Source: Brachybacterium sp042666875
GTDB lineage: Bacteria > Actinomycetota > Actinomycetes > Actinomycetales > Dermabacteraceae
Direction of reading: 5' to 3'
Assembly (NCBI RefSeq): GCF_042666875.1
Contig: NZ_JBHTCX010000008.1
Location: 62,001-126,000 of the forward strand
Length of the DNA: 64,000 nucleotides
This document shows positions 23,466 to 30,852 of the stretch, one piece after another. Position numbers and translations under genes: made by a program. How positions within the stretch are numbered: the first letter of the stretch is position 1; every line of letters begins with the position of its first letter. The notes under the pieces are model-generated. The model did not search any database, had not been told where the DNA came from, and was given only the letters and a program-made list of their open reading frames with translations.

Positions 23466-25730
23466 ATGTCGAACAGCACCACGCCCGCCGACCAGTCCGC
23501 CTCCGGCGGATCCACCAGCGGGGGCCGACGGATCCTGCTGACCGGCGTGACCGGCTTCCTGGGGCAGGCGGTGCTGCGCTCGCTGCTCGAGACCACCCAG
23601 GACACGCACGTGACCGCCGTGATCCGCCCCAAGGGCTCGGTCGACGGGCGCAAGCGCCTCGAGCAGCTGCTGCGCAAGCCCGTGTTCGCCTCATGGGTCG
23701 AGAAGATCGGCAAGGACGAGGCCAAGGCCGTCTTCGACGCGCGCGTCGGCGTGCTCGAGGGTGACCTGACCGACATGCCCGTGATCGAGGAGCCGCTGGA
23801 CGTCGTCATCCACTCGGCCTCCTCCGTCTCCTTCGACCCGCCGATCGACGAGGCCTTCCGCACCAACGTCGGCGGCGCCCGCAACCTCTACGAGGCACTG
23901 CTGGAGTCGGGACAGGACCCGCACGTCATCCACGTCTCGACCGCCTACGTCGGCGGAATCTCCAAGGGGCTGCGCCAGGAGGGCCGGCTCGGGGCCGACG
24001 TGAACTGGCGCGATGAGTACCAGGCCGCCATCGAGGCACGCTCCCGGGTCGAGGCGGAGTCGCGCCGGCCCGAGACGCTGCGCTCCCAGATGCGCACCGC
24101 GAAGCTGCGCGACGGGAGGATGGGCCCCAAGGCCGTCGCCTCCGCCACCGAGGAGGCCCGCCGCGACTGGGTCGATCAGCGCCTGATCGACTTCGGCCGC
24201 ACCCGCGCCCAGTCCGTGGGCTGGACCGACATCTACACCTTCACCAAGGCCATGGCCGAGCAGGTCGCCGAGGAGCTGTGGGCCGACGCCGGCCACCGCG
24301 TCTCCTTCGTGCGCCCCTCGATCATCGAATCCGCGATGCGTCGGCCCTACCCCGGCTGGATCGACGGCTACAAGGTCGCCGACCCGCTGATCATGGCCTA
24401 CGGCCGCGGCTCGCTGCCGGAGTTCCCGGGCCTGGCCGACTCCGTCCTGGACATCATCCCCGTCGACTTCGTGGTCAACGTGATCGTCGCGCTGGCCACC
24501 CAGGACGTCTCCCGCCGCGGCGATGACGCCTACTTCCAGGTGGTCTCCGGCGCGACCAATCCGCTGGCCTTCCACGAGATGGTCAGCGCGGTGCGGGAGT
24601 ACTTCCTCGAGCACCCGCTGGAGGACGACAACGGCCAGCCCGTCCAGATCCCGGAGTGGAACTTCCCGGCGGTCGAGATGGTCGAGCAGCGCTTCCGGGC
24701 CAAGGAGATCGTCGCCAAGGCCGGAGCCACCGCGGTCGCCTACCTGCCCGCGACCAAGCGCACCCGGCAGTGGACCTCCGACCTGCACAAGGCCACCTCC
24801 GGGCTGACCATGCTGCGCAAGTACATCGAGCTGTACCGGCAGTACACCAAGACCGAGATGGTCTTCGACGACGCCAACACCCGTGCGCTGCGGGAGGAGC
24901 TCCCGGCGGAGTTCCTCGCCGAGCACGACTTCGACGTCACGGAGATCTCCTGGCGCGAATACTTCCAGCAGCAGCACCTGCCGGCGGTCACCGAGCTGAC
25001 CAAGGCGTACTCCCGGGCGAAGTCCGCCCAGCGCAAGCGGGCCTCCCGCCCCACGCCGGAGCTGACGCAGAACCCGAACGCGCTCGCCGTGTTCGATCTC
25101 GACGGCACCGTGCTGGCCACCAACATCGTCCAGCAGTACTTCGCCGTGGTCCGGGCGACGCGCCCGCGCCGGGTGTGGCCCGCCGAGATCGGTGGCCTGC
25201 TGGCCGCCGTGCCGGGCTACCTGCGCGCCGAGCAGCGCGACCGCTCCGAGCTGATCCGCCTGGTCAACCGCCGCTACAAGGGCTACCGCGCCGACGAGCT
25301 GCGCGAGCTCATGCGGGGCGAGGCCGGCCGGCGCATCCGTGCCTCGATCCGCTCCGAGGCCCTCGAGGTGATCGAGCGCCACCGGGCTGCCGGGCACCGC
25401 ACCGTGCTGGTCAGCGGCGCGCTGGACGTGCTGGTCGAGCCGCTGGCGGACCTGTTCGACGAGGTCGTCGCCACCCACATGGACGAGGACGCCGCCGGGG
25501 TCATGACCGGCTTCCTGGCCACTCCCCCGCTGGTGGACGAGGCCCGCGGGAACTGGCTGCGCAAGTACGCCGCCTCCCACGACGCGGACCTGTCCGCCTC
25601 CTACGGCTACGGCGACTCCCACGCCGACGCGGCCTGGCTGGACCTGATGGGCACCCCCACCGCCATCTCGCCCGACCTGGGGCTGTACGCCGTGGCAAAG
25701 AAGAAGCGGTGGCAGATCCTGGAGTGGTGA
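23466..25730 (+). CDS. Fatty-acyl reductase-like SDR fused to a HAD-IB hydrolase
   Basis: A 754-residue two-enzyme fusion. Residues about 20-400 form an extended SDR/NAD_binding_4 domain of the fatty acyl-CoA reductase type: LLTGVTGFLGQ, IHSASSVSFD, VSTAYVGG and the catalytic YTFTKAMAE. Residues about 535-745 form a HAD-IB phosphatase domain: VFDLDGTVLATN with the nucleophilic Asp, LVSGALDVL and GYGDSHADAAWL. AAAGGGAATCC precedes the ATG. It is divergent from the SDR/PlsC/AGPS-like operon. The predicted product of the first domain is a fatty alcohol, which AGPS would need. What the HAD domain dephosphorylates is unknown. Confidence 0.85.
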   Translation: MSNSTTPADQSASGGSTSGGRRILLTGVTGFLGQAVLRSLLETTQDTHVTAVIRPKGSVDGRKRLEQLLRKPVFASWVEKIGKDEAKAVFDARVGVLEGDLTDMPVIEEPLDVVIHSASSVSFDPPIDEAFRTNVGGARNLYEALLESGQDPHVIHVSTAYVGGISKGLRQEGRLGADVNWRDEYQAAIEARSRVEAESRRPETLRSQMRTAKLRDGRMGPKAVASATEEARRDWVDQRLIDFGRTRAQSVGWTDIYTFTKAMAEQVAEELWADAGHRVSFVRPSIIESAMRRPYPGWIDGYKVADPLIMAYGRGSLPEFPGLADSVLDIIPVDFVVNVIVALATQDVSRRGDDAYFQVVSGATNPLAFHEMVSAVREYFLEHPLEDDNGQPVQIPEWNFPAVEMVEQRFRAKEIVAKAGATAVAYLPATKRTRQWTSDLHKATSGLTMLRKYIELYRQYTKTEMVFDDANTRALREELPAEFLAEHDFDVTEISWREYFQQQHLPAVTELTKAYSRAKSAQRKRASRPTPELTQNPNALAVFDLDGTVLATNIVQQYFAVVRATRPRRVWPAEIGGLLAAVPGYLRAEQRDRSELIRLVNRRYKGYRADELRELMRGEAGRRIRASIRSEALEVIERHRAAGHRTVLVSGALDVLVEPLADLFDEVVATHMDEDAAGVMTGFLATPPLVDEARGNWLRKYAASHDADLSASYGYGDSHADAAWLDLMGTPTAISPDLGLYAVAKKKRWQILEW

Positions 25731-25777
25731 GCCGCGCCCACCGGCCGGCACAGGGCCCCGCCTCACCAGGCCCGGGC

Positions 25778-25843
25778 CGGGTGGGTGCCGGGGGTGCCGG
25801 GTGGGTGCCGGGTGAGTACTGAATGAGTGCCGGGTGAGTGCCG
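25778..25843. repeat. Degenerate GTGCCGGGTG-type tandem repeat
   Basis: Five or six imperfect copies of a 10-13 base unit, GGGTGCCGG or TGAGTGCCGGG, lie between the reductase-HAD stop and the left palindrome of the first DUF559 gene. No function is evident. The 25731-26081 interval holds only this repeat and the palindrome. Confidence 0.7.
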
Positions 25844-25858
25844 CGGCCCGTGGGGACG

Positions 25859-25934
25859 CGCAACTTTATGGACGCCAGCGCGAGCTGGACGAGCTGAGGC
25901 CGCGTGACTCGGCGCCGGCGTCCAGGAAGTTGCG
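25859..25934. repeat. 76-bp palindromic element A, left copy
   Basis: The ends CGCAACTT and AAGTTGCG are inverted, as are the inner TGGACGCC and GGCGTCCA. The element therefore folds as a long hairpin with a roughly 40-base head. A second copy with the same length and orientation lies at 27041-27116, on the other side of the DUF559 gene. Confidence 0.85.
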
Positions 25935-26081
25935 CCGGCCCCGCCCGTGTGGAACCAGGCGCCGACTCCCCCGACCCTCGTGGCGGGTCTGCGCCCTGGA
26001 CGGTTCCTCCCCATCGATCCGCCATCCCCTGCCAGGAGTCCGTGATGGCGACACCCGGCCGTCCCCGGGCAGGCTCGGCCC

Positions 26082-27017
26082 ATGCACACGGCCAGCGACC
26101 TCGTCGTCCCCGCCGGTGCGCACCCGCCCGGTCGGCCTCGCGGTCAGGTGCGCGGAACCCTTCGCCTTCCTCCGCGAAGCACCTCGGTGATCAGCCGTCG
26201 GCAGCTGTTGGATGCGGGGTTCTCCAGCTCCCAGCTGCGCGCGAGAGCGGGTAACACGTCCCTCCAGCGCATAGCCCCCGGGTGGTACGCACACCCCGAC
26301 GCAGAGTCCCGGCTGGTTCGCGCGCTCTCCGCGGGCTACCGCCTGACCTGTCTCGACGCGGTGGAGATGCACGGCCTGTGGACGCCTCACCGAGCGGGCG
26401 CCGACGCCCGCCGACTCCACGTGTACCGGAACCGGCGATGCGTCGCGTGCCCGCCGTGGGCTGTCGATCACAGTGCCGGGCTTCGCGCGTGGCCCGAGCC
26501 GGACCCGGTCGCATCCCTCCCTCTTGCTCTCCAGCACGTCGTCCGTTGCCTGGACGGCGAATCGGCAGCGATCCTCCTGGAGTCAGCGATCGAACGCAGG
26601 CTGCAGGAGCCGGCCGCGGTGCAGGGGCTCCTCGACGAGCTGCCCACCCGGCCTCGTTCGCGCGTCGGAAGAATCTCCACCGCGAGCGACTCGGGCTCGG
26701 AGACCCGTGTGGTGCGAGCTCTCCGACGGCGTGGGTTCCATGTCGAGCAGCAGGTCTTCGTCGAGGGCGCGGGATACGTCGACGCCTACGTCGCCGGGGT
26801 GTTCCTGGAGATCGACGGACGCGCCCATCACAGCTCCCCCGAAGCCTTCGAGGCGGACCGGCAGCGAGACCTCGCGGTGCGGCGGCACGGTCTGCAGCTG
26901 ATCCGCCTCAGCTACGCCCAGACCTGGCGGACGTGGGAGCACACGCTGAAGGCTCTCCTGGAAACCATCGAGCAGGTGGGTCCACTGGGGCGACGCAAGG
27001 TTGCTCAGCTGACCTGA
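26082..27017 (+). CDS. DUF559/Vsr-like endonuclease-domain protein with AbiEi-like N-terminus (cassette A)
   Basis: A 311-residue protein. The N-terminal third looks like the winged-helix AbiEi-type antitoxin domain common in actinobacterial DUF559 proteins (VISRRQLLDAGFSSSQLRAR, then APGWYAH). The last 100 residues fit a PD-(D/E)xK nuclease of the DUF559/Vsr type: SGSETRVVRALRRRGFHVE, YVDAYV, FLEIDGRAHH, QRDLAVRRHGLQLIRLSY. ATG 26082 is used; GTG 26187 (residue 36) is a good alternative at the start of the wHTH. The gene stands alone and is bracketed by 76-bp palindromes. Whether it cuts DNA is untested. Confidence 0.8.
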   Translation: MHTASDLVVPAGAHPPGRPRGQVRGTLRLPPRSTSVISRRQLLDAGFSSSQLRARAGNTSLQRIAPGWYAHPDAESRLVRALSAGYRLTCLDAVEMHGLWTPHRAGADARRLHVYRNRRCVACPPWAVDHSAGLRAWPEPDPVASLPLALQHVVRCLDGESAAILLESAIERRLQEPAAVQGLLDELPTRPRSRVGRISTASDSGSETRVVRALRRRGFHVEQQVFVEGAGYVDAYVAGVFLEIDGRAHHSSPEAFEADRQRDLAVRRHGLQLIRLSYAQTWRTWEHTLKALLETIEQVGPLGRRKVAQLT

Positions 27018-27040
27018 ACCGGGACGGCTGCGGGGCAGGC

Positions 27041-27116
27041 CGCAACTAGTTGGACGTCTGCGCATCCTCGACCCCTCTGAGTGCGGTGACTCGGCGCTGG
27101 CGTCCACAAAGTTGCG
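27041..27116. repeat. 76-bp palindromic element A, right copy
   Basis: It aligns to 25859-25934 over its whole length without a gap (roughly 70% identical by eye; GGTGACTCGGCGCTGGCGTC almost matches the left copy). It keeps the inverted ends CGCAACT and AGTTGCG and inner TGGACG and CGTCCA. It begins 24 bases after the DUF559 stop. Confidence 0.85.
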
Positions 27117-27170
27117 GAGCGGCGGGTGAAAGTTGCGGAGCGGCGGAATGCAAGAGTTGCCGAGCGGCGG
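27109..27170. repeat. Three 16-bp repeats continuing the element A terminus
   Basis: AGTTGCGGAGCGGCGG occurs three times (one base different in the third), spaced 21 and 24 bases apart. The first copy is the right end of the palindrome, so the terminus seems to have been copied onward. Confidence 0.75.
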
Positions 27171-27212
27171 GGCGCAGCTGCAGTGCCGCGGCTGATTGCT
27201 GCGCGGAACGGC

Positions 27213-28070
27213 TCAGAGCACCGAGGCGAGGAATCCCTGCAGTCGCTCGGAGCGGGGATGGTCGATGACCTGCTCGGGGGTGCCGCGCTCGATGATGCGG
27301 CCCTCGTCCATGAACACGACCTGGTCTGCCACTTCACGGGCGAAGCCCATCTCGTGGGTCACGACGACCATGGTCATCCCGTCGGCCGCCAGATCCTTGA
27401 GCACGGCGAGCACCTCGGAGACCAGTTCGGGATCCAGGGCGCTGGTGGGCTCGTCGAAGAGCATCAGCTCGGGGTCCATGGCCAGGGCGCGCGCGATCGC
27501 GACGCGCTGCTGCTGGCCGCCGGAGAGCTCGGAGGGGTAGTGGTCGGCCCGGTCGGCCAGCCCCACCCGGGCCAGCAGCTCGCGCGCCTTCTTCTCCGCC
27601 TCGGCCTTGGACACGCCGCGCACCTGCACGGGTGCCTCCATGACGTTGCCCAGCGCGGTGAGGTGCGGGAAGAGGTGGAAGCGCTGGAAGACCATGCCGA
27701 TGCGGGAGCGCTGGGCGGCGATCTGCTTGGGCGAGAGCCTCTGCAGCCTGCCGTCGGGCAGCGGCTGCTCGGCGTAGCCCTGTAGCTCGCCCTCGATGCG
27801 CACGGTGCCGGCGGTGGCGTCCTCGAGCTGGTTCAGGCAGCGCAGCAGCGTGGACTTGCCGGAGCCAGACGGGCCGACAAGCACCGCGACCTCGCCGGAG
27901 CGCACCGTGAGGTCGCAGTCCTTGAGGACGTGGAGGTCGCCGAATGCCTTGTGCAGGCCCTCGACCTCGATCACCGGCGGGGCGTCCGGCGCGCCGGTGG
28001 GGTGGGACGGGGCGGCGGGGTCCGACGGTGCGGGCTCCGGGGAGCCGGAAGCAGCGGGGTTCTGGGTCAT
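27213..28070 (-). CDS. Amino-acid ABC transporter ATP-binding protein
   Basis: A 285-residue ATPase of the polar amino-acid uptake (GlnQ-like) family. A Pro/Ala-rich start of about 35 residues precedes the nucleotide-binding domain: Walker A GPSGSGKST, Q-loop MVFQRFHLFPHLT, signature LSGGQQQRVAIARAL, Walker B LMLFDEPTSALDPE and switch THEMGF. The ATG at 28070 shares one base with the permease stop. It is the last gene of a three-gene importer operon. Confidence 0.94.
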   Translation of the reverse strand: MTQNPAASGSPEPAPSDPAAPSHPTGAPDAPPVIEVEGLHKAFGDLHVLKDCDLTVRSGEVAVLVGPSGSGKSTLLRCLNQLEDATAGTVRIEGELQGYAEQPLPDGRLQRLSPKQIAAQRSRIGMVFQRFHLFPHLTALGNVMEAPVQVRGVSKAEAEKKARELLARVGLADRADHYPSELSGGQQQRVAIARALAMDPELMLFDEPTSALDPELVSEVLAVLKDLAADGMTMVVVTHEMGFAREVADQVVFMDEGRIIERGTPEQVIDHPRSERLQGFLASVL

Positions 28071-29053
28071 CACAGCTCCACCTCCGGGAGCGGGTCGTGC
28101 GGGGTGGTGCCGGCGCGGTTGACCGCCGCCTGGCGCGAGGCGGTCGAGCCGCGGCGAGGAGCGGCCGGGGTGCGGTCGTCGAAGCCGCGACCGAAGTACT
28201 TCTCGAGGTAGTACTGGCCGACCATGAGCACACTGGTGATCGCCAGGTACCACAGAGCTGCGACGATCAGCAGCGGGATCGGGGTGAACAGCTTGTTGGC
28301 GATGCCGTTGGTGGCGAAGGTCAGATCCAGCGTGAACGGCACGGCGAGCACCAGCGAGGTGGTCTTGAGCATGCCGATGGTCTCGTTGCCCAGCGGCGGG
28401 ACGATCACCCGCATGGCCTGGGGCACGATGATGCGCCGCAGGATCGTCCCGTTGCTCATGCCCAGCGCCTTGGAGGCCTCGCTCTGCCCGCGGTCGACGC
28501 TGTTCAGGCCGGATCGGATGATCTCGGCGAGGTAGGCACCCTCGTTCAGGCCCAGGCCGATCACCGCCATCCAGAACGCGGTCAGCAGGTCACGGGTGGA
28601 GAAGCTCAGCAGCTCCGGCCCGAAGGGCACGCCGACGGCGATCTTGGGCACGATCACGGTGAACAGGCCCCAGAACACCAGCTGGGTGTACACCGGGATG
28701 CCGCGGAAGACGAAGATGTAGACCCAGGAGACGCCACGCAGGACCGGGTTGTCGCTGCGGCGCATCACCGCGGCCAGCAGGGCCACGATCGTGCCGAGGA
28801 CCATCGACAGCACCGTCAGCAGCAGCGTCCAGCCGACGCCCTGGACGACCTTGATGTCGAAGAGGTACGTGGCGACGGTGCCCCATTCCAGCACCGGGTT
28901 GCGCACCAGGAAGGTGAGCAGGCCCAGGGCCAGCAGGGCGACGATGATCGCGGAGATCCAGGTGCCCGGACGCGGGGCGGCCTTGGCACGGATCGGGGTG
29001 AAGCCGTCCGGGCCGGCGGGCGCGGGCGTGGGGGCGGTCTCGGTGCTGGTCAC
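28070..29053 (-). CDS. Amino-acid ABC transporter permease
   Basis: A 327-residue membrane protein of the His/Glu/Gln/Arg permease family. After a Pro/Ala-rich start there are five or six membrane segments. The EAA loop is visible (EASKALGMSNGTILRRIIVP). GTG at 29053 overlaps the binding-protein stop (GTGA). It lacks a second permease partner, so it probably acts as a homodimer. Confidence 0.92.
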   Translation of the reverse strand: MTSTETAPTPAPAGPDGFTPIRAKAAPRPGTWISAIIVALLALGLLTFLVRNPVLEWGTVATYLFDIKVVQGVGWTLLLTVLSMVLGTIVALLAAVMRRSDNPVLRGVSWVYIFVFRGIPVYTQLVFWGLFTVIVPKIAVGVPFGPELLSFSTRDLLTAFWMAVIGLGLNEGAYLAEIIRSGLNSVDRGQSEASKALGMSNGTILRRIIVPQAMRVIVPPLGNETIGMLKTTSLVLAVPFTLDLTFATNGIANKLFTPIPLLIVAALWYLAITSVLMVGQYYLEKYFGRGFDDRTPAAPRRGSTASRQAAVNRAGTTPHDPLPEVEL

Positions 29054-29982
29054 GGCTGGGGGTTCACTTCCGCGGTCGGGATCATGCCGGATTCGTTGCC
29101 CCATGCGGCGAGGATGCGCTGCATGTGGCCGGAGTCGATGAGGTGCTGGACGGCGGCGCGGATCGCCTCGGCCAGCTCGGGCTGGTCCGGGGAGACGACG
29201 ATGCCGTTCAGGGCGGATTCCTCGATCTCGCCGATCGCCTCGAGGTTCCCGCGGGAACGGGCGATGGCGTAGGCGGTCACCGGGGAGTCGGCCATGAGGA
29301 TGTCGCCCTTGCCGCCGGCGACGTTGGTCGCGGCGTCGGAGTTGGAGGCGTAGGCCAGCAGGTCGTAGCCACGCTCCCCCGCCTCCCGACACTGCTGGGA
29401 GCGCTCGTTCGAGAGTTTTTCCTGATACGTGCCGACCTGCACCGCGACCCGCTTGCCGCAGAGGTCGTCGGGGTGGATGTCGAAGGGGTTGCCGGCCTTG
29501 ACCGCGTAGGAGATCCCCGCCTGGAAGTAGGAGACCATGGTGACCGTCGCCAGGCGCTCCTCGTTGATCGTGAAGCTGGAGATACCCACGTCGTAGCTCG
29601 AGCCGACGGCGGGGATGATCTGTGCGAACACCGCGGCCTCGGTACGTGTGGCCAGGCCCAGCACCTTGCCGATCGCGGCGAGGATGTCGATGTCGTAGCC
29701 GACGGCCTCGCCGGTGGAGCCGACGAACTCGCCGGGCGCGTAGTTGAGGGCGGCGCCGTTGATCAGTTCGCCGCGCTCGCGGATGTCGGCCGGGACCAGC
29801 TCGGCGAGCTCCGGGACCTCGGTGATCTCCGAGAGGCCCACCTCGGGCACCGCGTTCGCTTCGGCGTCCAGGCGCTCGGAGGCGCGGGTGCAGGAGGCCA
29901 GCGCAGGGGTCAGGGCGCCGACGGCGAGTGCGAGCGGCGCGGCATGCAGCAGGCTGCGCCGACGGGGACGGGTGGAAGTCAC
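29050..29982 (-). CDS. Amino-acid ABC transporter substrate-binding lipoprotein
   Basis: A 310-residue family 3 solute-binding lipoprotein. The signal starts MTSTRPRRRSLL and ends in an ALASC lipobox. The mature domain has the family pattern: GYDIDILAAIGKVLG, YDVGISSFTINEERL, GKRVAVQVGTYQEKL and ADSPVTAYA. GTG at 29982 lies about seven bases after a -10 box and has no ribosome-binding site, so the transcript is probably leaderless. The exact amino acid is unknown. Confidence 0.92.
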   Translation of the reverse strand: MTSTRPRRRSLLHAAPLALAVGALTPALASCTRASERLDAEANAVPEVGLSEITEVPELAELVPADIRERGELINGAALNYAPGEFVGSTGEAVGYDIDILAAIGKVLGLATRTEAAVFAQIIPAVGSSYDVGISSFTINEERLATVTMVSYFQAGISYAVKAGNPFDIHPDDLCGKRVAVQVGTYQEKLSNERSQQCREAGERGYDLLAYASNSDAATNVAGGKGDILMADSPVTAYAIARSRGNLEAIGEIEESALNGIVVSPDQPELAEAIRAAVQHLIDSGHMQRILAAWGNESGMIPTAEVNPQP

Positions 29983-29988
29983 CCGTGA

Positions 29989-30018
29989 ATACTATTCATG
30001 CCACTGCATGAAAACCAA
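29989..30018 (-). promoter_or_regulatory. Promoter of the amino-acid ABC operon with operator in its spacer
   Basis: On the minus strand, -35 TTGGTT (30018-30013) and -10 TAGTAT (29994-29989) are 18 bases apart. The 18-base spacer is exactly the perfect inverted repeat TTCATGC-AGTG-GCATGAA (29995-30012). The start codon at 29982 falls at the expected transcription start. Confidence 0.7.
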
Positions 30019-30090
30019 TCGTTGTCGCATGGCTCACCGATGCGGCATGCGGGCGCGGCTCGCGCCCCTGCCCCGGACCCCGTGCCCGCG

Positions 30091-30124
30091 CCCCGTGCCC
30101 CGTGCCCCGTGCCCCGTGCCCCGT
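30091..30124. repeat. 7-bp tandem repeat CCCCGTG
   Basis: Four exact copies and a partial fifth of CCCCGTG, just past the response-regulator stop codon (30136). It may vary by slippage. No function is evident. Confidence 0.85.
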
Positions 30125-30135
30125 CGCGCGGATGA

Positions 30136-30852
30136 TCAGTCCTCGGCACGCACGCGCCCGGTCTCGTGCGCCCACATCGCAGCCTCGACCCGGTTACGCA
30201 CACCGAGCTTGGTGAGGATCCCGCCGATGTGGGTCTTCACGGTCCCCAGGGACAGGTGCATCTGGGCACCGATCTCGGTGTTGGTGCGGCCGGCGGCGAG
30301 CAGGGCGAGGACTTCCTCCTCCCGCGGGGAGAGCGGGTCGATCGGGGCGCGGGGTGGGGCGACGGGCCGACGAGAGAACTCCCCCAGCATCCGGGCGGTG
30401 ATCTTCGGCGCGATCAGGGCGTCCCCGGCCGCGGCGGCCCGCACCGCCTCGCCCAGCAGTTCGGGGCCGGCGTCCTTGAGCAGGAATCCGCGTGCCCCGG
30501 CGCGCAGGGCGCCGTGGACGTATTCGTCGAGGTCGAACGTGGTGATCACGACGATGGCGAGCGGGTCGGAGACGGCGGGCCCGGAGAGCTTCCTGGTCAC
30601 CTCGATGCCGTTGAGCCCGGGCATGCGGATGTCCACCAGGCACACGTCCGGGCGCAGCTGCTGGGCCATGGTCACAGCCTCGATCCCGTCGGCCGCCTCC
30701 CCGATCACGTCGATGCCGGGCCGGGTGCCCAGCAGCAGGCGCAGCCCGGTGCGGACCGGCTCCTGGTCGTCGGCGATCAGGACCGTCAGCGGGCGGGGCG
30801 AGCCGGCCGGACTCGGTGCGTCGGCTCCTGACGCGTCATCAGGACTGGTCAT
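30136..30852 (-). CDS. NarL/LuxR-family response regulator
   Basis: A 238-residue DNA-binding regulator. The receiver domain (residues about 22-145) has LIADDQE, the phosphoacceptor Asp in CLVDIRMPG, the switch Thr in VITTFD and Lys in FLLKDAG. The LuxR helix-turn-helix follows (LSPREEEVLALLAAGRTNTEIG, LGTVKTHIGGILTKLG). ATG at 30852 overlaps the kinase stop (ATGA). It is the last gene of an operon with the histidine kinase and a DUF2306 membrane protein. The target genes are unknown. Confidence 0.93.
   Translation of the reverse strand: MTSPDDASGADAPSPAGSPRPLTVLIADDQEPVRTGLRLLLGTRPGIDVIGEAADGIEAVTMAQQLRPDVCLVDIRMPGLNGIEVTRKLSGPAVSDPLAIVVITTFDLDEYVHGALRAGARGFLLKDAGPELLGEAVRAAAAGDALIAPKITARMLGEFSRRPVAPPRAPIDPLSPREEEVLALLAAGRTNTEIGAQMHLSLGTVKTHIGGILTKLGVRNRVEAAMWAHETGRVRAED

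Noticed and set aside
25859..27116. Insertion sequence with terminal inverted repeats
   Set aside because: The flanking 76-bp units are direct repeats that are each internally palindromic, and the enclosed protein has no transposase motif.
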